Shown here: piece after piece, positions 1 through 10,495 of the stretch
Numbering within the stretch: the stretch's first letter is position 1
Layout of the letters: each line of letters begins with the position of its first letter
Origin: Apoda limacodes
Taxonomy: Eukaryota; Arthropoda; Insecta; Lepidoptera; Limacodidae
Assembly (NCBI GenBank): GCA_946406115.1
Contig: OX291549.1
Coordinates: 23,459,901-23,523,900, forward strand
Direction of reading: 5' to 3'
Length of the DNA stretch: 64,000 nucleotides
Made by a program: the position numbers and the translations under genes
The notes under the pieces: generated by a model
Databases searched by the model: none
What the model was told of the DNA's origin: nothing
What the model saw: the letters and a program-made list of their open reading frames with translations, nothing else

Positions 1-240
1 AAAGAAGAAATTAGCTCTCGCATTATTTGGAGCCAAATGTTGACTCTCGCCCATCTACGAGCACACACGCGTACATTCCACCATCGTCGTCGCTGCCGCA
101 GCCACCTCCGTCACCGCTACCGACTGCAGAACCTCTGTGGTCTCGTTTCTCCTACTTTCACTCAATAGAGTGAGAGAGAGACTGGTGAAATTGTAACTAA
201 TAATAATAACTTGACAGCATTAAAAATGCCAACTGGCAAC
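1..240. other. GC-richer unassigned stretch at window edge
   Basis: Bases 50-180 are clearly richer in G+C than the AT-rich DNA around them, with CGTCGTCGCTGCCGC-like triplet runs and a GAGAGAGAG tract. No long open frame crosses it in either direction. It could be the leader or first exon of a gene outside the window, or part of a repeat; the sequence alone does not decide. Confidence 0.2.
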
Positions 241-839
241 GTAATTGTTAAAACATTTTCTAACTGCTTTAACAAGTGATTAAATTTTATTCGCTTAAGA
301 AAGTTTTATTTATTTCCTCGCAAATATGTTATAAAACGTCATATATCATTATGTACTATTATTCTTAAAAAAGGAACATTCGGAAATCACATCCAATTAA
401 AAAACAAAATGTCAAAGGTTTTAATTTACCTCACAAAATACACAATACAAATATACCTTAAGAGTTAAAGCTAAATATTATTTTTCGTTGTTTTATGAAG
501 AAAATACAAAAAATACCTTATTTTCAATCGAAAAATTTAGTTACTTTCACAGTGAAAATGAAACGGTCGTTCACTTTTGCTCATTCGCACGTGCTTAGTG
601 AATCTCGTACTTTCTGCTGATTTTTCTTTTTCATGTAAATTGGTGAAAATGTTCTTTTTTGTGATTCGAACAAGCCCAAATTTATTTATTATGTATTAAA
701 AGAAACACATTTATTACATAAAATATCAATAAGTATATAAAATATCAATAACATAAAAAGTAACAAAACTAAAATTATCTTAATTAAAACCCTAAAATAT
801 AAATAAATAAAACATAATTTAAATTTAAAAACCCCAGAC
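241..839. other. AT-rich non-coding DNA
   Basis: Strongly AT-rich with short A and T runs. I see no recognisable gene, repeat end or structured RNA. Confidence 0.5.
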
Positions 840-2280
840 TCATGAAAAGATTATTTCAGCCAAAGTAAACCCCTGTGGTATAGTACCATTGACACTGGCG
901 GCATTACCTCTCTGCACAGACAAACTTAGCCTTTGAGAGAGGTAGCATCCACCCCCTTAAATCACCCGACGCAAGAACAAGTCTTTTAGTTAAGTCGTTA
1001 ACAAAAGACTTCGTATCCGATGACCAAGGGCCATGTGTCTCAAATGCTAGTGCAACAAATTCATAACTATTAAAAAATTATGAATGTTTGTGGCGCTCAC
1101 GTAGTTGTGCTTGCTCAGGGGCCGCACCAGGTATAGTTGACTTACTCGGAACGTAGGACGGAGTAAGTGTATCGACACAAGTTGCGTCCCATACCAGAGC
1201 ACGACCAAGACTCCATGGCACTAAAGTCACCCCATCAGGCCTCTTTCCATCGTCTCTAAAAAGTCCACAAGTTTAATGGTACAGATGCAGTAGAAAGAGC
1301 TCTCCTAATGAGGTCATTAATAGTATGGATGGAGGTATGTGCGGCCTGGCAAGAGAGGTCATGAACACCTCGCTCATCAACACTGTGTCCACATGAGTAA
1401 ACATGTACTTCACAAACATTTGTACGACGCTAACGAACAGAAATCCGTTAAATGTCCCGGTCCGCATGTGCCTAATTTAGATGAGGGTAGCGCGTGCAGC
1501 CAGTAACCAGATTATCTTCTTGAAACAGCCAAAATACGAGCTCGATTCGTTATATCTGCACATTGTTGAACAATATTAACATGGGCTTGTTTAACCAATA
1601 GCAAGTCCCATAGAGTTTGTTTACGGAAATCTACAGATTATTTTATTCTGAAAAAGCTTAACTCCAAGCACTTCTAGCTTCATCAGATCCACTATCATAA
1701 ACAAAATTTGGTAGGTATTTATTTATAGATTATTTTACTTATAAGAGGCAGTGTGCTGTGAGTAGAGGCCAGAATACCCAGCCCACCAAACTTGATAGAA
1801 AGAGTTGCTAAAAGAAATATTAAGTATTTTAGCTGAAATATTTTTAAGTTGATGGTCCAAAATAGATGTGTTCAGAGGGAATTTTCAAGTTTCCAATTAC
1901 TGCGTAATAAATAAATAAATTTGGGTGTAAAGAGGCACGGTCGAATTAAATATATAGCAATATGTGGTTCAATTTCTAAGAGTCGAACGGATGTTTCATT
2001 AAATAAATCTAATTTTGAATTAAGCATTTGGGGTACCGCATCATCGAAAATTGGAAAGCCAAGAAGTGTTAGAGTGCTTTTGTTTCAGGTATGTTAGGAG
2101 CAAGATTATGAAATATAGCCAATATACTGTTACTTACAGTTATTGGTATTGCGTCTGGAATAAATAACTCACACTTGCCGAAATTCAATTTAAACCAATA
2201 TCTGCAAACAGCTGAATGACAAGCTCGAGGTCTTGCAGGACAATTGAAGCATCTTGTGACGATATCAATATTTATGCCTT
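840..2280 (-). pseudogene. Decayed reverse transcriptase with C-terminal zinc finger and candidate restriction-like endonuclease
   Basis: Reading the - strand in shifting frames gives a recognisable retroelement polyprotein end. First comes a palm/thumb segment (VLQDLELVIQLF, then GLNLNFGKCELFIP) near 2270-2160. A short FGGLG piece follows near 1795-1780. After that come RARILAVSRR, SGYWLHALPSSKLGT, a Cys/His cluster (VYSCGHSVDERGVHDLSC) near 1415-1345, NDLIRRAL and [12 protein letters not shown]...[11 protein letters not shown] near 1245-1150. The frame ends with QRGNAASVNGTIPQGF and a TGA near 840. I recognise this C-terminal block from invertebrate retroelement proteins. Its finger followed by RPD-x15-D recalls the CCHC-plus-PD-(D/E)xK endonuclease of R2-type LINEs; that link is inference. 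Several frameshifts and internal stops make it non-functional. The N-terminal part, including the YxDD box, is not recognisable. Confidence 0.7.
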
Positions 2281-4067
2281 AACATTTTGTAATGCAATGT
2301 TTTTATTCAAGTTTTAGCGCGATAATTTACATTAGTAAACAATTTTCAATAAACTTACTACCTAAAGCAAAATGCATCTTTAAATTAGAATGTCGCGTTT
2401 AAATATACAAGTTCAGTAATTTTATACATTAGCTGGGAAATTATGATTTATTTTATGAAAGGTTTGAAGCTAATAAAAAGTTGAATACCGATGACTCAAA
2501 TGTAAAATATTACATTATAAACTTACGAATCATAAGCATCAACACAAAATTAATTGTTAAATGTAGGTAGTAATCTAACTCCCGATTTATGGATTCGGCC
2601 CTTGGACAAAATGAGGCTGCGTAAGTTTTGAACCAGTGGCGCGAGTATGGATGCTTTAAAACGTACTGTGATTGGATGTTTGTTTGGAAGGCAAGTTCAT
2701 TGGAGGACGTTTTGAGACAATAGCTATTTGATGGTTAAGTGATATAGAAATGGAAGCACGTTTCATATGCTCTTTAAGGTAGTTCCATAACTTTTACTCG
2801 AATAAAATTTTATTCAGGAAATTAAACGTAGGATAAATCGTAGACCCTCTAGATAGGAGTTGTTTTGTTATCTGTAGTTTTCTTTTCTTATTAATTTTAT
2901 TGCCTTAGTTAAATAGTTATGCTACTGTTATTGGGAATTCTATAATGTTGAGTATAACCGCATAAGTTTAAGTTACTTTTATAATATGGAAAAAACCCGC
3001 GAAACTTACCTGCAAAGTGAGTCGGTTAACAACCATTAGGGTAGCCTCGTACAATAAATATTCTAATAATGATAAAGGGTAGTTGTCTTGGTTTTCACGT
3101 ATTCCTTATAATGGTATGACGTTTAAGTTTATTTGAACTTACCCGGGGTTTGTTAAAACTTTACGAACATTTAGAACATAATATTAATATTCTGTTAGTT
3201 TAGGATAATTAGGCCGTTTATCTAGACCGTTCATATTAATCTAGGACTCTATAATAATACCCCAACCAACTTAAATAGAATTATACTTAAAAGATATTCT
3301 TTTTTCTTGATTAAAATTAATTAAGGCCGGACATCCGTCCGGAATAAAAATAGGATAGAGGGGTTTGAAATATGCGGTGAGAAGGTTGTTAGAGAGGGGT
3401 TACTGGTGATAAAAGTGCGTGGTTGCTTTCGTGTAAAATATACAACTTTTCCCCTCTACCAGTGCGAAAAAATAGGTCTTAGACAAGGAACACACTAGAG
3501 GCCCCACTAAGCAATAAGTTTCTTTAATTTACAAAAACTACCTACTATTATACTCTGCAACTATCAAAAATCTATTCTTTTTAACATTAGCACCTTTTGA
3601 AAGTCGACAATTATTGAACAATTCGTATATTTTTCACGTGACCTCTGGTAAAAAGCTTAGTTCAGCATTAGACACTTGTCTTAGCTCTTTTGGTGTTGAA
3701 GAAATATCTTCGTAACTCGAGTCACTCATTTTTTTTTAAAAAATACAATATATATGTAATTAAACAATAAATAACAATCTAAGGTTAAAATAACTAATTC
3801 GTTTCGCGTCATTTTGATTTCGTTTTTTTTTAGACGTGCGTTCAGAAATTTACTCTATGACACTTTTATCGAGAACAAAGCATAATTTATTTAAAATAAT
3901 CGCTATTAATTATGAGTTGGTATTATTAATCATAAATATATTAGCTATAATGAAAAAATGTAATGTAGTTATGCTTTTCATTATTATAAATTTGTTTCTA
4001 ACTCAATCATCGCGTTGTTTTTTTTTTCAGTACTTATCGCAAAATTCAAAAAGGTAATATTCGAACG
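2281..4067. other. AT-rich non-coding DNA
   Basis: No feature recognised. Short open frames near 3836-4057 have no protein-like character and run through T-rich sequence. Confidence 0.45.
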
Positions 4068-5040
4068 TTACATTACTTTGTCTGAAGCTCGCAGCAAAAA
4101 TCGATTTTGTCCACTGTTTTTGAATAGCAAAAAAGGGGCTGGCCCTTGGTGTTGGAAAAGTGAAAAAAGATTTTCTTTTTTTAAATCCGGCATTTTGTAG
4201 CTTTTTAAATCATACATTTCACTACGAATGTCCTCCAAAACAATCTTAGCAGCCATCTCATCGATCCTGATTCCCGCTCATCTTTTTCTTTCTTAAACCG
4301 ATTCTCGTACCAATCATTACAAAGCATGTCGCCAATATTATTTTTAAATCTTTTCAATTCAATCAATTCTCCAAGTTTTCTTCTAATCGTCGCGAAATCG
4401 GGGAAACCAACGGATTATCCTGCTTTAATTTCATTAATCGAAAATTGTCATTCATGATGATTACTGTCTATATGTTGAATAACATATGTTATAAAATCTT
4501 CCTAGCTTTGATGTGCGGGACCTCCATCATTTGATGAACAATATTGCCCATAAAATTTAGCCATACAGTCAGCGTGGTAAATAGCTTTGACTTGTACAAG
4601 TTTATCGACACTTTGTAACCGAGCAAGTACAACTATTACGGACTTATCGTTTGTTTTCTTTTGTCAATATGTTGCAAGAGTTTTTTTTTGTGTTGTCACG
4701 GGAGACTGTACGAATGTTAGTTTTTGCCTCATTAGACGAAAGAAGACCACAGAAAAAACAACAAGTACTGAAATCAAATGTTTGTGTGTCATTTATAATT
4801 TGTTTGCCATCTGCCATCTATGCAATTACTGAGCTGCTTCGATTGAATTTTGTCTGTTATACTTTGTTCGGCAGTTTTTATGGATGTATAGCTCTGACGA
4901 TTTCTCCATTCTTATCTTATACTTGTTATCAAAACGTTGCTTACTCGAATCTATCAACTTACGTAAACTTTGTTCTTTTACTTGTACAAGATCCTTTTGG
5001 TCCGCAGACTCACAGATTACAGATAGATACAGATAGATAG
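4068..5040 (-). pseudogene. Decayed ORF with two Cys/His modules, transposon-associated family of unknown function
   Basis: On the - strand the sequence reads, across frames, as one degraded protein. Module 1 (about 5020-4835) has VICESADQKD, VKEQSLRKLIDSS and LYIHKNCRTKYN. Module 2 (about 4765-4530) has STCCFFCG, then VIVVLARLQSVDKLVQVKAI and YHADCMAKFYG. Further down are GFPDFATIRRKLGELIELK and, at 4256-4068, AAKIVLEDIRSEMYDLKSY. Each module pairs C-x2-C (or a worn form of it) with a downstream H-x3-C or H-x2-C, so two small zinc-binding folds are likely. I recognise similar uncharacterised proteins from lepidopteran and cnidarian genomes but know no function for them. Stops and frame changes between the blocks show it is dead. 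Its 5' end meets the start of the full-length LINE at about 5041. Confidence 0.6.
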
Positions 5041-5052
5041 AATAAAGAGAGG

Positions 5053-5140
5053 TAGGGCACTGCAAGTACTCGCTCGAATAAGCCACCCGAACAACTAAAG
5101 CAGGGCATAGCGAGTACTTGCTCGAATGAGCGGCCCGAAC
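5053..5140 (+). repeat. Two tandem ~48-bp monomers in the LINE-A 5' UTR
   Basis: AGGGCACTGCAAGTACTCGC at 5054 and AGGGCATAGCGAGTACTTGC at 5102 begin two diverged direct copies, each followed by a CTCGAAT.AGC...CCCGAAC segment. Tandem 5' monomers are known in some LINEs, where they carry promoter activity. Here that role is inference. Confidence 0.6.
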
Positions 5141-5649
5141 TGGGGAAGTACCTCCACCTTACAGAAAACCGCGGCCATAATAACACTAACATTGAGTAGT
5201 GTTGTGTTCCTGGCGGTGAGTAAGGTTGCCAGAGCTCTTTGAGGATTCGCTGCGCGGACAGCGGAGGACCGGCGGCGCTTGTTGCTGTCATGCTCGGCGT
5301 AGACGCGGCGTGCTGGTTCGGCGGTCAGGGAGACCTGATGAAACGGCTGACCGCTGGCCGCCCGCAGGTTGAACGGGATCCCGAACCCAGGGATCACTTA
5401 ATCTCCGCCCTGGGAGGCTGATTCGCCAGCCTGTGTAAAGTATCTGAAGTGGTAGTCGTGCCGGAGAAGGAGACCGGAGTGGACCCGGCTACTACAACAG
5501 AGGGGGATCAGGGGCCCTTCCGCCCGCCGTGCCAGCAACCGTATCATCTGTGGTGAGCTTCGGCAGTCTTAGAACCGCACCTTTTGTCCTCTATGCTGTC
5601 TGTGCAGTGAATCCTCATCCCTTAGTCTTAGTAACTTCTTTTATATATT

Positions 5650-8625
5650 ATGGCCATAAGAAAGAATAAGAAAAGAGTTTGCACAGCGGCTACTCCATCC
5701 ACATATAATGTGGATTTTTGCAACATCAGGGGTATTCACGCAAATCTTAACGCAGTCCACCACCATCTCGAAACTGCGCAGCCGACCATTCTTTTTCTAA
5801 CGGAGACGCAAATATCCTGCCCGGCCGACACATCATACCTTCACTATCCCGGCTACAAACTCGAACACAATTTCATGAGTCGTGCCGGTGTATGTATGTT
5901 CGTCCGGGAGGATATCTGCTGTCGCCGCCTTCATAGCCTTGAAGACAGGGACCTGTCGATATTGTGGGTGCGCGTAGATTACGGCGGCCACACTCGTATC
6001 TATGCGTGCCTATACAGGTCTCATAGCGGTGACACGGACTTAACTCGACTCTTCACGCACCTGAGTTTGACGACTGACAAAGTTCTAGAGCAATATCCCA
6101 CAGCAGAACTAGTTATTTTGGGAGACTTTAACGCCCACCATCGCGAGTGGCTCAGTTCTCGAACCAATAACTATGCTGGGATATCTGCTCACGAATTTGC
6201 TCTGACCTATGGATTCTCTCAGCTGGTACTTTCTCCAACGAGAATACCAGATATAGAGGAACATACGAGCTCCTTACTGGACCTTCTGCTGACTACTCGT
6301 CCGGATGGATACTCCGTCTCAGTGGATGCGCCTCTTGGCTCCTCGGACCACTGTCTCGTCCGGACTCAAGTGTCATGCACACAACCCGATCCTTCTGGGC
6401 CAACTAATTGGCGTCGTGTGTGGCACTATAAGTCGTCAGACTGGGATGGATTGCGAGAATTTTACGCATCGTACCCGTGGAGGCAGATCTGCTTTAACTC
6501 AGAAGATCCTGACGTCTGCGCAGCCGCAGTCACTGAGACAATCCTTGCTGGTATGGAATGTTTCATTCCTAACCTGCGAGTAGCTGCCGGCGTCAAAAAA
6601 CGACCGTGGTTTAATAGGGCTTGCAGAGAAGCTAAAATTCTTAAGCAAACTGCGTATGAGGCTTGGACCACGGCTCGTAATAATAAGGATCCGAATATTT
6701 CTGAGTTAAAACGCAAATTAAATGCTGCTTCGAGGTCCAGTAAGAAAGCAACTGCCAGAGCAAAATTCCAATTCATCGGCAAAATAGGTGGGCGACTTGC
6801 GAGCTATCCTTCTGGGAGTCGTGCTTTCTGGTCGCTTGCCAAAGCTGCCGAAGGGAACTTCTGCCAGTCGTCGTTACCACCACTGCGAAAGACCGATGGT
6901 GGATGGATGATGATGGCTCATAGTGCAAAAGAGAAAGCCGATCTACTGGGCAGTCTCTTTGCCTCGAACTCGAATATGAACGATGAAGGCGCTGTACCAC
7001 CTACTATACCGTGGTGCGGTAAGACCATGCCGGAAATCTCCATAACGCAGCGGGAGGTCAGGCGGGCGTTGCTCTCTCTAGACGTTCATAAGTCGAGTGG
7101 GCCAGACGGTATACCAGCAGTGGTGCTTAAGCAGTGTGCTCCTGAGTTATGTCCTGTACTCACGCGCCTCTTCGCGCTTTCTTACCACAATAGGCAATTT
7201 CCGTCTTCATGGAAGACTGCGAATGTGCACCCGGTGCCCAAAAAGGGCGATAGATCAGATCCATCGAATTACAGGCCTATCGCTATTACCTCTCTCCTCT
7301 CTAAGGTGATGGAGCGTGTGATCAACACACAGCTTCTAAGATACCTAGAAGTACACGATCTGGTCAGTGACCGTCAATATGGCTTTCGCCACGGTCGCTC
7401 AACTGGTGACCTTCTAGTGTATCTCACACACCGATGGGCACTAGCCATTGAGAGTCAGGGGGAGGCATTGGCATGTAGCCTGGACATAGCGAAGGCGTTC
7501 GATTGGGTCTGGCACCGCGGTCTTCTATCGAAGTTGCCATCTTACGGAGTGCCCGAGGGTTTGTGCAAATGGGTGGCTAGCTTTTTGTCCGGCAGACGCA
7601 TACGAACCGTAGTTGACGGTAGTTGCTCTGATAGCATGGACATTAATGCTGGTGTCCCGCAAGGCTCTGTGCTGTCTCCTACGCTGTTTCTACTGCATAC
7701 CAATGACATGTTGGACATCAACAACATACATTGCTATGCAGATGACAGTACTGGAGACGCTTTTTACACGGGTCGTGCAAACATCCCTCGTTCCGTTGTG
7801 GAGGAAAACCGCGGAGAACTTGTGTCTCAAATCGAGACCACACTGTCCCAAGTCTCTGATTGGGGACGGGTAAACTTGGTCCGATTCAACCCTACAAAGA
7901 CACAAGTGTGCGCGTTCACCGCTAAGAAAACTCCATTCACTGTAGTCCCACAATTCCAGAACACTCCCCTCTCCATCTCCAAGAGCATTGGGATCCTTGG
8001 TGTCGACATCTCCAGCGATGTTCAGTTCCGAGATCATTTACAAGATAAGGTGAAGCTGGCGTCCAAAAAACTTGGTGTACTCAACAGAGCGAAGCAGTAC
8101 TTCACGTCGGGGCAAAGGTTGTTACTTTACAAGTCGCAGGTTCGGCCCCATATGGAGTACTGCTGCCATCTCTGGGCAGGTGCACCCGAATACCAGCTTG
8201 GCCCTTTTGAGTCGGTTCAACGACGGGCTGTGAGAATTGTCGACGATTCCAAACTCACTTGCGGTATCGAGCCCTTGAGTCTGAGGAGAGACTTTGCCTC
8301 ACTGTGTGTGTTCTACCGCTTGTACAATGGGTTGTGTTCTGAGGAATTGTTCGAAATGATGCCCACGGCTACTTTCTACCATCGCACCGCTCGCCATCGG
8401 CAGGGAATTCATTCTCACACTTTAGAACCTAAATGGTCGCGTACAGTGCGGTTTCAGAGAAACTTCCTCCCGCGAACGCTTAAGTTGTGGAATGAGCTCC
8501 CTGCCAAGGTTTTCTGCAAGGACTACAGTATGGAGTTCTTCAAGAAAGAAGTTATTAGATTTCTGAAGGGTCGGCAACGCGCAAGTGATACCCCTGGTGT
8601 TGCAAGCGTCCATAGGCTACGGTGA
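5650..8625 (+). CDS. LINE-A endonuclease/reverse transcriptase (ORF2-like, intact)
   Basis: This 991-residue protein should nick target DNA and copy the element RNA by target-primed reverse transcription. The N-terminal apurinic-type endonuclease has N25, LTET with E52, GDFN at 158-161 and SDH at 232-234. A Lys/Arg-rich linker follows. The reverse transcriptase begins with SSGPDGIPAVVLKQ and VHPVPKKGDRSDPSNYRPI, then motif A (SLDIAKAFD, D612), motif B (GVPQGSVLSPTLF), motif C YADD at 696-699 and a thumb with LGVDISSDVQFRDH. The C-terminal domain has RPHMEYCCHLWAG and RRAVRIVDD. The start is the first ATG in frame with the endonuclease. There are no stops or frameshifts, so the copy may be active. 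Oddities against the sister copy at 27713-30007: W619 just after motif A where the sister has Arg, and HTND where the others have HIND. Confidence 0.92.
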   Translation: MAIRKNKKRVCTAATPSTYNVDFCNIRGIHANLNAVHHHLETAQPTILFLTETQISCPADTSYLHYPGYKLEHNFMSRAGVCMFVREDICCRRLHSLEDRDLSILWVRVDYGGHTRIYACLYRSHSGDTDLTRLFTHLSLTTDKVLEQYPTAELVILGDFNAHHREWLSSRTNNYAGISAHEFALTYGFSQLVLSPTRIPDIEEHTSSLLDLLLTTRPDGYSVSVDAPLGSSDHCLVRTQVSCTQPDPSGPTNWRRVWHYKSSDWDGLREFYASYPWRQICFNSEDPDVCAAAVTETILAGMECFIPNLRVAAGVKKRPWFNRACREAKILKQTAYEAWTTARNNKDPNISELKRKLNAASRSSKKATARAKFQFIGKIGGRLASYPSGSRAFWSLAKAAEGNFCQSSLPPLRKTDGGWMMMAHSAKEKADLLGSLFASNSNMNDEGAVPPTIPWCGKTMPEISITQREVRRALLSLDVHKSSGPDGIPAVVLKQCAPELCPVLTRLFALSYHNRQFPSSWKTANVHPVPKKGDRSDPSNYRPIAITSLLSKVMERVINTQLLRYLEVHDLVSDRQYGFRHGRSTGDLLVYLTHRWALAIESQGEALACSLDIAKAFDWVWHRGLLSKLPSYGVPEGLCKWVASFLSGRRIRTVVDGSCSDSMDINAGVPQGSVLSPTLFLLHTNDMLDINNIHCYADDSTGDAFYTGRANIPRSVVEENRGELVSQIETTLSQVSDWGRVNLVRFNPTKTQVCAFTAKKTPFTVVPQFQNTPLSISKSIGILGVDISSDVQFRDHLQDKVKLASKKLGVLNRAKQYFTSGQRLLLYKSQVRPHMEYCCHLWAGAPEYQLGPFESVQRRAVRIVDDSKLTCGIEPLSLRRDFASLCVFYRLYNGLCSEELFEMMPTATFYHRTARHRQGIHSHTLEPKWSRTVRFQRNFLPRTLKLWNELPAKVFCKDYSMEFFKKEVIRFLKGRQRASDTPGVASVHRLR

Positions 8626-8700
8626 CCGCTTACCATCAGGCGGTCCGTAAGCTTGTTTGCCACCTTAGTGGTATTAAAAAAAAAAAAAAAAAAAAAAAAA

Positions 8701-10419
8701 CATAATAAGGTTGCTCTGCCATCGCGGTTTAATAGTACTAATATTTTTGTTGCTAACATCATCAACTAAATTTTCCGACCACTCGTATACTGCTAAGAAT
8801 TTTTTTCCTCAAACAAGATGCTCCTATGTCCAGCCTCTTCCGAAATATAAGCTGAGCGTCCTTTTCCGTGATAAATAAGAACTAAAGTGCCCCTTCTCCT
8901 ATTGTCTATTTTTTAATGTATATATATTTCTGACGTGTTCTTCTTATTATCTATACCTATATACCTATCCATCCCTTAGGGTTCTTTTAATCAGTATTTT
9001 ACGGATCGTTGTGCCAATACATAGAAATTTTAACAAAAACACGTGTTTTTGTTGACCACTTAATAATCGATATTTTACTTGCTTCAATGTTTAAGTATGT
9101 CTTCATAATTTAACAGAACAAGTATGTATATACCACAGTTTATAAGAAAAAAAAATAACAAAATTTATCGCTGGATTAGGAATTTTGTTCTTTAGACGGT
9201 GGATCTTTGGTATCGTACATATCCACTTTTGTTTACGACAGTATTATTACGTGCTTTACAATATTTATTACATGTTGAAACAGATTTATTGGGTGCCTTT
9301 ATTTTGATAACAGATTCCTTAGCCTTCATATGACTATATCGTCATTTACTAACTCAAATAATAATAAATTAATGGTGCAGTACAATCATAGCCAGAAGTC
9401 TTGACAATTAATTTGTTTCACTTGTATAGTAAGACTTGTTGCAAAGTAAACATAATTTGAAATGAAAACCTAAAACTTTTTTTTTTTAATTTAGACATGA
9501 CCAAGACCTTCTCGGGATTTACAAATTACAAAATCAATTCCTCAAAACAAATAACTTTCTTCTTCATGATCCCCACAGTCGACTTCATGATATCATAAAA
9601 ATATTATGTTCATCACTATTTACAAATTCCGAAATATAATCCCCAAACCTCAAAAAATATACCGTACATAGACGATGGAATCTATATTATTATTTCATCA
9701 CACAGTTTTATAAATGACGAACAGTCGCTGACCGCGTTCAATAGTTATTTTCGTCGCCCAGAGAAAATTAAACTATGAAAAAATATTCAGTAAGGAATAC
9801 CTTGCTTCCTGATTCCAATTATATCTCTATCCAGCGTGCCTTGCTCAAACAGAACCTTGAAAAGCACAATAGCAAAGTCATTAAGGTGCGTCTAGTTCTC
9901 GCCTTGCCTCGGGACACCATCGCTAATAATGACATATTTTGGGCCATGACGTGCGTCGTCCCAAGGACATGTCACGTTCGCCACACACTCTATTTCCGAG
10001 CACAACTATTCCTGAAAGCTTACATTGTTTTATTTTGAGCTTGCGGAGAACTCTCCTTGGCTTGCAGTACAGGGCAACAACATTACTTATACTCATCATA
10101 CGTATAATAAAATATTATAGTAAGGTAACTCAGTATTCGGTGGGCAAATTACCTACAATTTCTCGCTCATACATTGGTCGCGCAAGAACAACTGGTAAAG
10201 ATAAACGTAACTAATTTCGTGGTATAATACCATGTTTAAGATTATAGTATAGCTTTATAATATGGTGCATGATCAGCAAATTCGGTATGTCGTTGCGCTG
10301 GAGTTGTGACGCAGGTGAAAGAGGATGCCATTTCGCCGCTCACTCCTTCATATCGCACCTCATTCTTAACTTATTAAAAGGCCGAGTTTACGTTTACGTT
10401 CCATATCATAAAATAACGA
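8701..10419. other. AT-rich non-coding DNA
   Basis: Mostly AT-rich with no assigned gene. Directly after the LINE tail, bases 8722-8701 on the - strand read ATG plus codons for AEQPYY, possibly the detached start of the interrupted Cys/His pseudogene. Short + strand frames at 9775-10214 have no recognisable features. Confidence 0.4.
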
Positions 10420-10495
10420 CGAAGTGACGCAGTGGTAGAGCAATGGACTTCGATGCTCGCGATGTGTGAGATTCTGTGTTCGAGTTCCACGAAGG
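10420..10495 (+). mobile_element. tRNA-derived SINE head
   Basis: GACGCAGTGGTAGAGCAATGG at about 10426 is a tRNA-type A box, and GTGTTCGAGTTCC at about 10476-10488 is a B box, spaced as in tRNA genes. The acceptor-stem halves do not pair, so this is not a tRNA gene. The downstream body is not delimited but may run to about 10600. Confidence 0.6.

Larger units (their letters stand above)
5041..8700 (+). mobile_element. Full-length APE-type non-LTR retrotransposon (CR1/Jockey-like, LINE-A copy 1)
   Basis: The element comprises a GC-rich 5' leader with two tandem 48-bp monomers (5053-5140), a non-coding stretch to 5649, one 991-codon ORF (5650-8625), a short 3' UTR ending GTTTGCCACCTTAGTGGTATT, and a pure run of 25 A (8676-8700). 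The 5' limit is set where the GC-rich leader meets the GATA-type simple sequence at about 5030-5040; it could be off by tens of bases. No ORF1 (gag-like) frame was found in the leader, so this is either a single-ORF element or a copy that has lost ORF1. No clear target-site duplication was seen. It appears to sit inside the older Cys/His pseudogene to its left. It is the most complete of about 19 fragments of this family here. Confidence 0.85.

Noticed and set aside
5239..5421. 60-codon frame in the LINE leader as a possible ORF1
   Set aside because: Too short, with no zinc knuckle, RRM or coiled coil. It ends well before the main ORF. It looks like open GC-rich leader sequence.
10420..10495. 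A genuine tRNA gene
   Set aside because: A and B boxes are present, but the flanking bases do not form an acceptor stem and the anticodon arm is not closed. A SINE head fits better.
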